Made by a program: the position numbers and the translations under genes. From Sordariomycetes sp. S80-01Y (lineage: Eukaryota > Ascomycota > Sordariomycetes), in assembly GCA_037042185.1 (NCBI GenBank), contig JAXQJY010000028.1:2418001-2482000 (forward strand): a DNA stretch of 64,000 bases, read 5' to 3'. The notes beneath the pieces are model-generated. The model saw nothing but the letters and a program-made list of their open reading frames with translations, did no database searches and was not told the origin of the DNA. This document shows, one piece after another, positions 30,493-42,045 of this stretch. How positions within the stretch are numbered: the first letter of the stretch is position 1; every line of letters starts with the position of its first letter.

Positions 30493-32247
30493 ATGGGCGA
30501 ACTCAAGGGCAAGCTGGGCAAGTACAATGTCGCCCACAAGCTGTCCAAGGGCAGCTTGCTCAACACCGTCTGCTTCGTCGCGGGCATCTCCATCTTCTTC
30601 TTTGGTTACGACCAGGGCTTGATGGGAGGCGTCAACAGTGAGTTGGACACTTTACCCCGTATGGTGCGGCGCACTGACGCAATCGACAGCCGCCAGACAC
30701 TATGTCGAGCTCATGGGCTTTGGCCACTGGGATGAGGCGGACCAGATTGTGAAGATTGACGACCCTGTCGCGCAGGGATGGATTAATGCCGTGAGTGACA
30801 GTACGAGCAAAGCAAACAGAGCTTCTCTGACGATATGTAGTGCTACTATCTGCCAGGAACCCTCGTGGGATGTCTTCTTGGCGGCTGGCTCGGCGACAAA
30901 TACGGACGGACTACGACCATCGGGTACACGTGCATCTGGTGCGCTGCCACGGCCGCCTTGCAGAGCGCCGCGATGAACCCCGGATGGATGATTGCGGCCA
31001 GAATCCTGAACGGCATCGGTACCGGTATCTTAAACGCCGTGACACCAGTCTGGGCGACCGAGACCGCCGCGCACACGAGCCGCGGCCAGTTCGTGGCCGT
31101 GGAGTTCACCCTCAACATCTTCGGTGTCGTCGTTGCCTACTGGCTGCAGTTCGGCACCTCGAAGCTACCCAACCAGCAGTCATCCTTCATCTGGCGCTTC
31201 CCCATCGCCTTCCAGATCCTGCCCCTCATGGCGCTGTTCGGGCTCATCTGGTTCATGCCCGAGTCGCCGCGCTGGCTCGTCCGCGCCGGTCGTGAGGACG
31301 AGGCTCGCTTCATCCTCCAGCGTCTTCGTGGAGAGGGCGATGCTGCAGAGACTGAGCTGCAAGACATTATTAACATTCGCAACCTTGAGGAGGAGACGGC
31401 TAAGCAGCAGAGTTACTTTGCCATGTTCTTCGGCATCGGTTCCGGCAAACTACACACCGGCCGTCGTGTGCAGCTCTGCATCTGGCTGCAGATCCTCCAG
31501 GAGTGGGTTGGAATCGCCGGAATCACCATCTACGGCCCGACCATCTTCACGATTGCTGGCATAGGCTCCGAAGACCGTCTCTGGATCTCGGGTCTCAACA
31601 ACATCACCTACATGTTTGCGACCCTGGTCTGTGTCTTCACCATCGACCGCATCGGCCGCCGCTGGACACTATGGTGGGGAGCTGCTGGACAGGGTATTTC
31701 AATGTTCGCAGCTGGAGGTCTCGCTCGCGCCACGATCAACGCCTCCGAGGGCAACAAGGCAGGCGTTGGCGGCGCCGCAACCTTCTTCGTCTTCCTCTAC
31801 ACCGCCATCTTCGGTGCTACCTGGCTCACCGTCCCGTGGCTGTACCCGGCCGAGATCTTTCCCCTGCAGATCCGTGCCAAGGGCAACGCCTGGGGTGTTG
31901 TCGGGTGGTCGATTGGAAACGGATGGTGCGTGCTGCTTCTGCCGACTATCTTTGACGCGCTCAATGAGAAGACTCTATACATCTTTGGTGCCGTCAACAT
32001 CCTGTCCATCGTTCTCGTCTGGGCCCTCTACCCGGAGTCCAACCAGAGGACCCTGGAGGAGATGGATCTCGTCTTTGCCTGCGATTCGCCCTGGGTCTGG
32101 GATGCCGAGAAGAACTTTGCCAAGCTCAAGGAGGAGAACCCTGAGCTTGTGCAGGCTGCTCACGGTGGCCACAAGGTTGTCGATGTGGAGGGTGGTATTA
32201 TCTCGTCCCGCCGTCAGAGCAAGGCCGACAAGGAGGTGTCTGAGTAG
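30493..32247 (+). CDS. MFS sugar (hexose) transporter
   Basis: Three exons (30493-30637, 30690-30790, 30841-32247) give 550 aa with about 12 membrane spans. Sugar-porter signatures are all present: FFFGYDQGLMGGV in TM1, GDKYGRTTTI after TM2, PESPRWLVRAGRED before the central loop, RIGRRWT after TM8, PAEIFPLQIRAKGNAWG near TM10 and YPESNQRTLEEMD at the C-terminus. It is a plasma-membrane sugar:H+ symporter; the exact sugar cannot be read from sequence. The promoter has CreA-like sites and a TATA box. The gene is divergent from the Zn2Cys6 regulator and convergent with the flavoprotein gene. Confidence 0.93.
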
Positions 32248-32620
32248 AATGGAGATGTTGCCAGTGATTATAACTCAAGGGTGGACCATTCGCGATTTCC
32301 ACTACATTTAGGTAGCTATCATATCAAACGCCCATCACACCATGAGGAACGGTCACAAGTCAGTTCGGTACTTCTCATTGTCGAACATTAATATCAACTG
32401 TTGAAATGATATTGAGAGAAACCCAGAACTCTGTCGTTGTTTCTTGCTTAAGCTTGCAGTCGAAAACGAAGGGTTCACACCAGCACTCAAGGTGATGCTC
32501 TGGGTTTATCTTCTCATTAATCTTGTCTAGGAACATACTACTAACTTACTTGACAGGAGAATCGATACAGAACAACTCAAAATTCGGCTATGGACATGGA
32601 GAAATCGTGGATCAGGGCCT
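32248..32620. other. Convergent 3' region, transporter / flavoprotein
   Basis: This 373-bp AT-richer gap lies between two stop codons. It presumably holds the two 3' UTRs. Nothing else is seen. Confidence 0.4.
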
Positions 32621-34431
32621 TCATAACTTCGCCAGATCCGCCTCCTTACCAAGAAGCTGCTCGGCGATAGCTCTTCCAGCAGCTCTTCCAGAGAATATGC
32701 AACCCCCCAAGAATGTTCCCTCGAGAGAATTGTAACCGTGCACGCCTCCGCCCCCAAAGCCAGCAGCTTCCCCGGCAGCGTAGAGTCCGGGGAAGGGAGA
32801 CCCATCCGCCTTCATGACGTTGCTCTGCAAGTTCGTCTCGATGCCACCCAGCGACTTCCTGGTCAGGATGTTCATCCTCACCGCAATCAAGGGGCCGTGC
32901 TTCTTGTCCAGAAGTCTGTGCGGCGGTGCCACTCTGCTCCGCTTGTCGGGCCAGTACGTCCTCCCATTGTTGATCAGCATGGCTTGGGCATCCTTGGAAT
33001 AGGCATTGTCCATTTGACTGTCGCGCACATCGACTACCTTCTTGATGTCGTCGTAGTTCAGTGTTGGGCCGTTGCGCTCCCTTGCAAGTCTGTTCATCCC
33101 TTGCACCAGCTCTTCGAGGTTGTCGCTGACGACAAAGTCCTCGCCATGCTCTTGGAACTTTTGGACATTTACTGTTCCTTTGGAGCTGAAGATCCTATTT
33201 CGAAGGACGCTGAGTATCGATTTACCGGTAACGTCGGGGTTTTGTTCTGAGCCCGACAGCGCGAACTCTCGAGCAATAATCGTTTGGTCCAGTATGAACC
33301 AGGAGTAAGAGTAGCCAGTATTGCAAATGTGTTTGAGCGTCCCGAGGGTGTCACTACCAGGGAAAAGGTATGGTGGCAGCCTCTTGCCGGTAGCATCAAG
33401 CCACAGCGACGATGGCGCGGGGAGCACTCGGATACCGCTAAGGAAAGTCAGTGGGAGAAGTAAAAAGGTAGGAATGATACTTACTGGTTGGGCCATATCG
33501 GGTCCCAGTTCTGAAGACCCTCAACGTAATGCCTAATGAGTCAGCGGACTGCTGGTTTCGGGTATGACAGTCGGACTCACCACATCCGATCGCGGTTGAT
33601 GACGCGGGCACCCGACTTCTCTGTAATGCCAATCATCCTCCCATCGACGTGGGCTGGTACTCCAACGACGAAGTTGTCAGGTACTTGGCCGCCTAGACGG
33701 TCCGTTGGCCAGACCTCCTTGACGGCATCGATGTTACCTCCAATCCCACCAGAGGATACGACGACTGCAGAGCCTCTGATCTCAAAATCGTCGACGGTTT
33801 CCCGAGACGACTTGACACCTCTCGCAGAATCATCGCGCTCCAGCAGCTTTCCTCTAACGCCGACCGCCCTCCCTGACTGATCCAGCACCAGCTTGTCGAC
33901 TCGATGCCTGAACTTGAACTCCACAATGCCCTTCTTCGCTGCTGCTTTGACCGGCTCTGCGAAGATTCTCACAACTTCAGGACCAGTTCCCCATGTCAAG
34001 TGAAAACGAGGGACGCTGTTCCCGTGGCCGTCGGCCCTGCCATCGCCCCTCTCCGCCCATCCAACATTGATCAAGAAGCCCAGTCCGAGCTTCTTCACGT
34101 AGTCCTCAAACTCATCGGTGGCAAAGTTGACGAAGGCCTCGGCCCATTCGCGCGGCCAGCGGTCATCCTCACGGTCGAACTGCGCCGAACCGAACCAATC
34201 CTGCATCGCCAGCTCCCTCGAGTCCTTGATTCCCAAGCGCCTTTGATTGGCCGAATTGACGAGGAACAGGCCGCCAAGCGACCAGAAGGCCTGGCCGCCG
34301 AGGTTCGCTTCATTCTCTTGGTCGAGGATGATGGTCTTGATCTTGCGTCGCGACAGTTCATAGGCGGCAACTAGACCAGCGAGGCCACCGCCCACGATAA
34401 TGACCGGCTCTTGAGCAGATGTCTCAGGCAT
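32621..34431 (-). CDS. FAD-dependent oxidoreductase, 3-ketosteroid-dehydrogenase/fumarate-reductase-like
   Basis: Three exons (34431-33581, 33532-33485, 33437-32621) give 571 aa; the middle exon is only 48 nt. After MPETSAQEP comes the dinucleotide-binding IIVGGGLAGLVAAYELSRR. GGQAFWSLGGLFLV and, near the C-terminus, YAAGEAAGFGGGGVHG then NSLEGTFLGGCIFSGRAAGR complete a FAD_binding_2 fold like KstD and flavocytochrome fumarate reductases. No signal peptide or heme domain is present, so it is probably cytosolic. It may introduce or reduce a carbon-carbon double bond in a steroid or other ketone; the substrate is unknown. The 5' flank has a TGA/TCA microsatellite a few bases before the ATG. Confidence 0.87.
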
Positions 34432-35001
34432 GGCGATGTGATGATGATGATGATAATGATGAAGACGGCTTGAGAGTTGGGGTCCCGTAGTTGCGATGCG
34501 AATGCGGGGAGGGCGGCCTATTTTAGAGGTCTGGGGTCCGGGGATCAATGCAGTTCGTGAATCCCGTTCCCGTTGCTGAGTTGGAGATCAGCCGAGGCAC
34601 CGTGTCTGAGGCTATGAGGCTGTGCTGACCTGCACACGTGACGAACCGCTTACAGCTCAAGGTGCGAATGGTCATTGTCGAGGGTTAGTACATCTTTCTC
34701 GGATGGATGCATCCACTTTGGGCTGTGGGATTGGCATAGGATATAATGATGCTTGGTCCGTATTTGGCGCCTGGCCCAATCCTCCCGCTACTCAAGGCAC
34801 TGACTGGGTGGCGGGCTTTTTGCCCCGGATGTTGCTGCTTATTCCCGAGTCAAGATCAAACTTGATGGCTTAAAAGAACATAGCTAAGCTTAGATGAACA
34901 ACTTTCGTTTAGAAACTTGAGAACACCGCGGACGATACCTAAACCATTGCAGCTCGTTGCAAGGCGCAAACCATCAGAGAGTCAATGTCGCCCCTCAAAC
35001 C
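34432..35001. other. Intergenic, flavoprotein promoter with ATG/TGA microsatellite
   Basis: A trinucleotide run (gatgatgatga, then taatgatgaag) lies at about 34437-34463, directly before the flavoprotein start, in its likely 5' UTR. The rest of the 570-bp gap shows no gene. Confidence 0.5.
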
Positions 35002-36851
35002 TCACATCACGGTGCAAGACCTCTTGTTTTCCGGAGCTTCTGTAGGTTCAGGGAATTCGTACACAACGTGGCCAAGCCCTGCAGACAGCTTGGACTCCAT
35101 AATCGGCTTAAACTCAGGGACCACACCTTTGTTCTTCAGACAGGGAGGCAGGCTTCCCCCGTGGTTGTTACCAGGTTCATAGGACGGGATGTTCTTGAGT
35201 CGGTAGATAAGGGACTCATGCAGCACTGCGTCGGCTGGAATGTCACGGTAGGACCCCTTGTTCAAGGGGAATCGGACATTCTTCCACTTGTTGTTGATGA
35301 GCTCCCAGCGAGTGATCAGAGGGAACAGCTCTGTAGACATATCAGTCTCCACAGGGAATTATTTGTAGAAGCAGACACTTACCCATAAATTTCCAAAGAA
35401 GAACCGTCGCAAGACCAGTGCCGGTACCAGTCTTGAGGGAATCGTGAATCAGACCCTTCAAGGCCTGCTTCTGACTTTGCTCTTGAGCAAACGCCCGCTT
35501 GTAACCGTGGACATTGTTGGACCACTTGACTGAAGCCATCGGGTCGTGCTCCCCGACGAACTCCAGCTCCTGAATCATCCAGCTCAGCGCGACATCGCTC
35601 AGTTGGAAAGCGTCTTTGCGCACGTCTGCAGTGGCCTCCTTGGGCCGCAGAGTGGTCCAAAAGTTCTTGACGCGACTCCAGTAACTGATGTTGCTCTGGT
35701 CCTCAACATTGTCGTTCTCTGTCGCCGGCCACCCTCCGCCAACGTCGCCGTGGCAGCCGGGGAACCAGACTTCTTTAATATCTTCCTCGGCCTGGGTCTT
35801 GCAGCGGACATCTTGGGCAATCAGAGCGGGCTTGAATTTCACGCGACGCTCATCTACGGCCACGGCATGCCGGACGTACTTTGCGTTCCCTTTGACAGGG
35901 ACGGGCATCGGCGCGCTGCGCTCCAGCACAGCAACTGAGTTCACGCAATCCCAGAGACCGAGGAAGTAGACCTTGACGTTGGCCATGACAATTTGACCAT
36001 TGATCTCCATCGGCTCCTGCTTGCAAAAGTGGCTGGAAAAGGCAATGATCTCGTTGCGAGCTGACTTGTAGGTATGAGCATGCTCCTCGTGGGACTTGTT
36101 GTCCTTGAGCGACCCCGTCTCGCTGTCGCAAAATTCGGCCAGATCGGCAGGCGTGGAGTCTTTGGCATCGTCAACTTCTCCGGCTAGATAGCGCTGGTAT
36201 AACCGGTACGCGAACGGGACCATCTCTTCGTTGCCCTTGCACAGCAGGCCGACGGTGTGCACCATGCGCGCAAGGAACTTGGCGGTAAAGGCTCCACGAG
36301 AGAATCTGTCTCCAAATCAGTTACGGAAAATCTCCAAAGGTATATGATGTTTACCCAAACATGTAGATCTTGTCCCCCTTCGAGTCTGTTAGCCTTGTTA
36401 CAACCATTTAGGGACTCACTCACGGGTTCGTAGTATCGCATCAGGAATCGATATCCAGCCATGACGTGACTATCGAAGGTCGTTCCAATGGCTTGATCAA
36501 TCGTCTGACTAAAGCTAGATCGAATACTGCCGAGCCATGTCTTGTGGACAGACTTCTCGTTGATGTCGTAAGTGCCCACGCCGGCTACGGATGGTCAGTG
36601 TTGTGATATGTTTGAGAGAAGCTGACAGTCTCACTCTGGTAGTAATGGTATTGGTGCGGATCATGTCGGTCCCTTGAAAGCGTCAGAGATTGCAACGAAG
36701 CTCAAGAGCAGTGTGCTCACAGTTTGTTCAACATCTTAACGACGTTCGTGTCGGCGTTAGAGCCGCTGAAGGTGTTTCCCGTGCCGTCAAAGCAGAGAAT
36801 CAGCTTGTTGGGCTCCTTCTTTGGAGTCGTGGTTGAGTTTGGAACAGCCAT
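35002..36851 (-). CDS. DUF2235 alpha/beta-hydrolase (T6SS Tle1-like lipase fold)
   Basis: Six exons (36851-36721, 36672-36635, 36584-36424, 36377-36355, 36305-35383, 35330-35002) give 534 aa. The start [20 protein letters not shown] leads into [16 protein letters not shown], the DUF2235 opening. [12 protein letters not shown] then GVGTYD follows, and the nucleophile elbow [10 protein letters not shown] (Ser in G-F-S-R-G) is split by an intron. [11 protein letters not shown] carries the His/Asp region. Exon 4 is a 23-nt microexon. The family is related to bacterial phospholipases of the Tle1 type, but most fungal members are uncharacterised. No signal peptide or membrane span is seen. It is divergent from the Ppo gene over 976 bp; a lipid-related role for both is only a suggestion. 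Confidence 0.86.
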
Positions 36852-37827
36852 CTTTGGGTACTTGTTTGTTGATGCTTAGCTCACTAGGACGTCGAAGCTT
36901 TGTGTATTGTAGAAATGAGAGGTGCAGCGAAGGCTTAGGAACAAGGCTAATTGGGGAAGGACTCGGACAAGAGAGCTATCTAAGGTAGTTCCCTCGTTGA
37001 AGAAGCATCTCGGACTCTTCTCCACCCCGCTTCGCGATCCACTGCATCAACACTGCAAAGACTCCGTTAGGTCCCAATGGTCGACTCTTTCCTGGAGCCG
37101 ACAGCTCACTTACTCGAGCCAGCCGATCGGTGTGTCTCACCCGCAATTCCTTGTATGCGTACTTTGATTGCTTGGTCGATAGCCGGCTCCGCACGATTCC
37201 GTAGCTCGTCTATCAAATGCGCCCCCACTGTGATGTAGACCGGCGTCGAGACGAGGTTGGCAGCTGTATGTCTTCCACTTTTGGCCCACTCAGCTTTGCT
37301 GCTGCCATGCGTCTAAGCCTGATCCGCCGCGAGCACACGTCTCAGCCACCCAGAATGAGCCGCTCTTTACCCAATGCACAAGCTGTAAAGATATAACCCG
37401 CACACTAATGTCGGGTTCACGCGTGTCTCGGACGCGCAGCCGCATTAGCTCAGCGCTTATGTCGGTCCGCCCCGGCTGCTTCGAGATTATCGGAACGTGT
37501 GCTGCTGAATGACAGGGCTGTGGACGAATTACATCCAGTGTATTAGTATATCTCTTCCTTGGCGACGTCGGCAGCGCATTTCAGCTGCTGCCAGTTAGTG
37601 TGATCTTCATGCGGAGAACTGGAATCTCTGGGAGCTTAGACCTTGTCGTTTAGGCAAAAGAAACATCGGCGGCAGGGCTGTCCAGGAGACAGATGGACTG
37701 CGTGGACGGTGGCTCGACAGACTGGGAATCTCGAACGTCGAGGAGGCCGTGGCCGCCCGTTAAGAACAAACCCGAGTCCGTCGTCTTCTGTTCATCCCAA
37801 TTACACCCACGGTAAACAATATACGCA
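36852..37827. other. Divergent promoter region, DUF2235 / Ppo
   Basis: The gap is 976 bp between divergent start codons. I see no coding segment and no strong motif. Confidence 0.45.
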
Positions 37828-40800
37828 ATGTCATTTGACGAGAAGTACCAGGCGGGCGAGTCTTATGGCGACAAGCCCAAGACCACGCCCTCCAATTTCC
37901 TTGAAGACCATGTCAAGGTTGCTACTGTGAGAGCTCGTGATGAACGCACGCAAGTAAAAGACGCTGACCCAGAAGGATATCCTGACGACCTATGTCGGCG
38001 CGCGATCTGTGGCGAGTCTGCCGCAACTTATAGGTCTCTTGAAGAGCTTAAAGGATCCGCACCAGGCGGCAGATGATCGAAAAGGGTGAGCTAACATCTA
38101 TGATACTATATGCATTGTCGCTCACCGTCCAGAAATACCGAGCTGCTGATCCAGATTCTCTCGGCCCTACCACCTGGCTCGGAGACTCGAGCGAATCTCA
38201 CGAACAAGCTTATTGATTCATTGTGGTCCGATTTGCAACATCCGCCTCTCAGTTACGTTGGAGGCGACGTCAAGTATGAAGTTGCTTCGACTGCGGATGA
38301 AGACTCAGCCGAGGCAGCCCACAACCACTATGATTGCATCGAATTTGAGGCGCCTGGAACCAACATCAAGCTGCGCGAAGAGGTCCCGAGGGCACCGAAT
38401 GGCATGCACCACTATCGCAGTAAGTCTTTCTGTCGTCGTAGCTGATCTCAGTAGCCTTCTGACCTTGTTCTTAGTGCCTGATGGATCATTTAATAATATC
38501 CTCGAACCTCACCTCGGCCGTGCTGGATCTCCCTATGCAAAGTCCGTCAGGAGCTCGAAGCGACTCCACGGTGTGCGGCCTGACGCAGGCCAGCTTTTCG
38601 ACCTTCTGATGGCCCGCGAGCCTGGGGAGTTCAAGGAAAACCCTGCAGGCGTTTCGTCTATGCTCTTTTACCATGCATCTATCATCATTCACGACATCTT
38701 CCGCACAAGTCGCACGGATATGAACAAGTCTGATACATCCTCGTATCTTGATCTAGCCCCTCTTTACGGCTCTTCACTCCGTGACCAGCTGAGCGTCAGG
38801 ACCATGGAGGGCGGAAAGCTGAAGCCTGACACTTTCCATGAGAAGCGCCTGCTGGGGCAGCCAGGCGGTGTCAACGTTATGCTAGTGCTGTACAACCGCC
38901 TGCACAACTACGTCGCAGATGTACTTTTGAAGATCAACGAAGGCGGGAGGTTCTCCCTGGCTACGAGTGAGGATCCTTCGGAAGAAGAAAAGGCAAAGGC
39001 GGCGGCGAAACAGGATCACGATCTCTTCAACACATCGCGACTTATTGTGTGCGCCTTCTACGCTTCCATCGCACTTGGCGACTATCTACGCGCAATCATG
39101 AACCGTGAGTGTTCAGGGCTATGACAAGGCTGTATGGCTAACACATCTAGTCCATTCAACTGATACGGACTGGTCACTGGATCCCCGGCAGGAGATTGGT
39201 AAACAGTACGATGGCGAAGGAGTGCCAAGAGGTACGATCGGTCTAGCTATGATCGAACTGCTCACTAACTATTCCTAAGGCGTTGGCAACCAAGTGTCGG
39301 TCGAGTTCAACCTTTTATATCGCTTCCACTCCTGTATCTCTCGCAAAGATGAGCGATGGATCAACGATTTCTTCCTCAAGCTCTTTCCGGGCCGCAACGC
39401 GGACGACCTGCAGAATATAACGATGCCCGAGCTCGGACGAGCCCTGCTGAAGTTCGACCAGTCCCTGCCGAAAGACCCAAGCCAGCGTACTTTTGATGGC
39501 CTGGAAAGACAGGAAAACGGAAAATTCAAAGATGAAGATCTCGTGCGTATTCTCAAGGAAGCAATGGACGACCCTGCCGGCACCTTTGGCAGCAAGATGG
39601 TGCCTAAAGCGCTCAAGATCATTGAGATTCAAGGAATCAATCAAGCACGTCGTTGGGGGTGTTCCTCGCTCAATGAGTTCCGCGAGTTCTTTGGGCTGAA
39701 AAGGTACGAGAGCTTCAAGGATATCAACTCGGACGAGTACATTGCCTACGCGCTCGAGAAGCTCTACACCGACCCAGACATGGTCGAGCTGTATCCAGGA
39801 ATGATGATCGAGGACATCAAGCAGATGAAGACGCCTGGCGTTGGAATCTGTCCAACCTACAGTGAGTCATTACATCATGGATTGAGGGCCATGGCTAACG
39901 CACAACAGCCGTCGGTCGAGCTGTACTCGCTGACGCCATCACGCTCGTTCGCTCCGACCGATTCTTGACACTGGACTTTACCGTCTCGAACATGACTAGC
40001 TGGGGTATGAACGAAGTTACTGGCGATCCAAAGACGCTAGGCGGCTCGATGCTGTACAAGCTTATCCAGCGCGGGCTACCCGGCTGGTTCCCTTTCAACT
40101 CCATCTCGGTCATGCAGCCAATGCACACGAAGAAAGCCAATATCGCCATCGCCAAGAATCTCAAGACTCTAGATCAATACAGCCTTGACGACCCGACCCC
40201 GCCAAAGATCCCTGTCATGATCAATACCTGGGAGGGCATTAAGGAGGTGCTGACGAACACCCAATCCTTCCCCTTGGGCTGGGGTAAAGTCCTGGACCAC
40301 GTATTCTATGGGAAGAAGGACGTGAGCTGGTTCATGGTGAGTTGATAAGGCGCCCTGCTACTGACAAATGGCTAATATTAGCATAGTTGGCTGGCGATGA
40401 GCCAAAGAACTACGAGCACCGCAAGAAGATGCAGCAGGCCGTCAGCAAGCTTGACAACCTCGGCGGCTGCGTCGAGGCCTTCATCGAACGAGTCGGAGCG
40501 CAGCTCATCGAAAAGGAAGCATTCAAGCTCAAGGGTGACCTCCACCAAATTGACATCGTCCGCGACGTCGCTATTCCCCTCAACACCCAGCTGACCGCAG
40601 ATCTCTTCTACATGGATCTTCGCACTGACGAGAATCCCGATGGTGTTCTTGGCGTGGCTGAGCTCTACAAGTCCCTCGTCAACATGCGCATCTGGGCGAC
40701 CAACAACACGGACCCAGCCGAATCGTGGAACCGCCGTCGCCGGGCAGCCGAGGGCGCAAAAGTTGTGATCGACTCTACCAGGAAGCTCGTTGACGAGGTT

Positions 40801-41775
40801 GTCGCGGGGCGTGGCTTGGGCTTCGGAATTTCGTCTCATCTGGCCAAGAAATATGGCCGTCAGTCCAATTTCCACAAGAACTCACTCAGGGCTTGCGGCT
40901 ACAAGCTAGTCGACACTCTCCTTGGGCAGGGCAACTCTCCAGAGATGGTCACGGACGAGATGTGGCTGATGGCATTTGGGGAGATTGGCGTTCTGGTCAC
41001 TACGGTGAGACCCCCTTTGCGAATTGCGCTGAGAAGAACACTAATGATCGCAGTTCTACGAAGTGATGGAATTCTTCCTTGACCCGAAGAATGACTCCAT
41101 CTGGTCTGAGGTCCAGAATCTTGCCCAGAAGAACGACAAGGCAACGCTACAAAAGTATGTTGCCGAGGCCCAGCGTCTTACCTCGCCTTTCCGGGTAGTC
41201 CGTTACCCGTCCCATCAGACCAAGGTGGAGGGCAAGTCGGTTGGACCTGATAATATTGTTATCGTCAATATCGTAAGTTCTCCAAACGTCGGTGTCCGAA
41301 CAAGTGCTAACTGAGGCTAGGCCGAGGCAGCGAGGAACAAAGAGAAGGTCCCTAATGCGGATAAGTTCGACCCCAACCGCCAACAGCCTGAGATCACAGG
41401 TTTCAGTTACGGCCCGCACGAATGTTTTGGGCGTCATCTCGCGGTGGTGTTTGTTACCGGACTGGTCAAGCTTTGCGCTGGCCTCAAGAACCTCCGTCCG
41501 GCTCCGGGCCCCATGGGCAAAGTCAAGAAGATCCAAGTAGGAAGCGAGAGAATCTTTCTCAATGACAGCTGGTCCTACTTTGCCTTCAATGTCAGCAGTA
41601 AGTATACTCCTTTTCCTTTTGTGATGAGCCCGACTAACGACGCGAAGCTTGGAAGATTCAGTTTGACGGCCATGGTAAGGGGACGTTCGGAGGGCAGAAG
41701 GACGCCAATGGTGGCATGGAAATGCAGCAATACTACGCCATGTTGAAGAAGCGGAAAGCGCAGTGGATTAACTAG
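37828..41775 (+). CDS. Psi-factor-producing oxygenase / linoleate diol synthase family (heme dioxygenase-P450 fusion)
   Basis: Eleven exons (37828-37926, 37973-38085, 38133-38419, 38475-39104, 39151-39231, 39280-39861, 39909-40336, 40387-41004, 41054-41272, 41321-41597, 41648-41775) give 1153 aa, the usual Ppo size. The N-terminal animal-peroxidase-type domain has the distal His in FYHASIIIHDIFRT and the catalytic Tyr and proximal His in NLLYRFHSC. The C-terminal P450 domain keeps the heme thiolate Cys in FSYGPHECFGRH. These enzymes oxidise linoleate to a hydroperoxide and then isomerise it to diols that control sporulation and host signalling. Oddly, the I-helix before FYEVMEFFL reads AFGEIGVLVTT, lacking the Asn/Gln (ANQxQ) motif reported for diol synthases. 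The second activity may be altered or lost. Exon 1 is the least certain boundary. Confidence 0.93.
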
Positions 41776-42045
41776 ACTTTTGGAAGACGCTGTTGGCACA
41801 CAGGGGTCACAGTCAGGAGGCAAGGCGCATCGAAATGTTGCAGAAGCGTCGCAGAAGGATACGAAAACCGCGGTGGTTTAGTCTGAGTACAGAGCTCCTG
41901 ATTTCATGAAAACCTTCTTGCTTCCTTTGACTTGAAAGTGTTGAATGATTGCCTCCAATTTGATAACACGCTATGCTCGCTATGTCAACCGGTAAAAGAA
42001 TTCCCAAAAGAAGAGCAGGCTGTGTCGCCCCCCTCGTCCGTGCCA

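Noticed and set aside
37954-37972. 19-nt intron in the Ppo gene joining ERTQ to KDILTTY
   Set aside because: It is too short for spliceosomal splicing. A 46-nt intron (37927-37972) with GTGAGA donor and the same acceptor keeps the frame.
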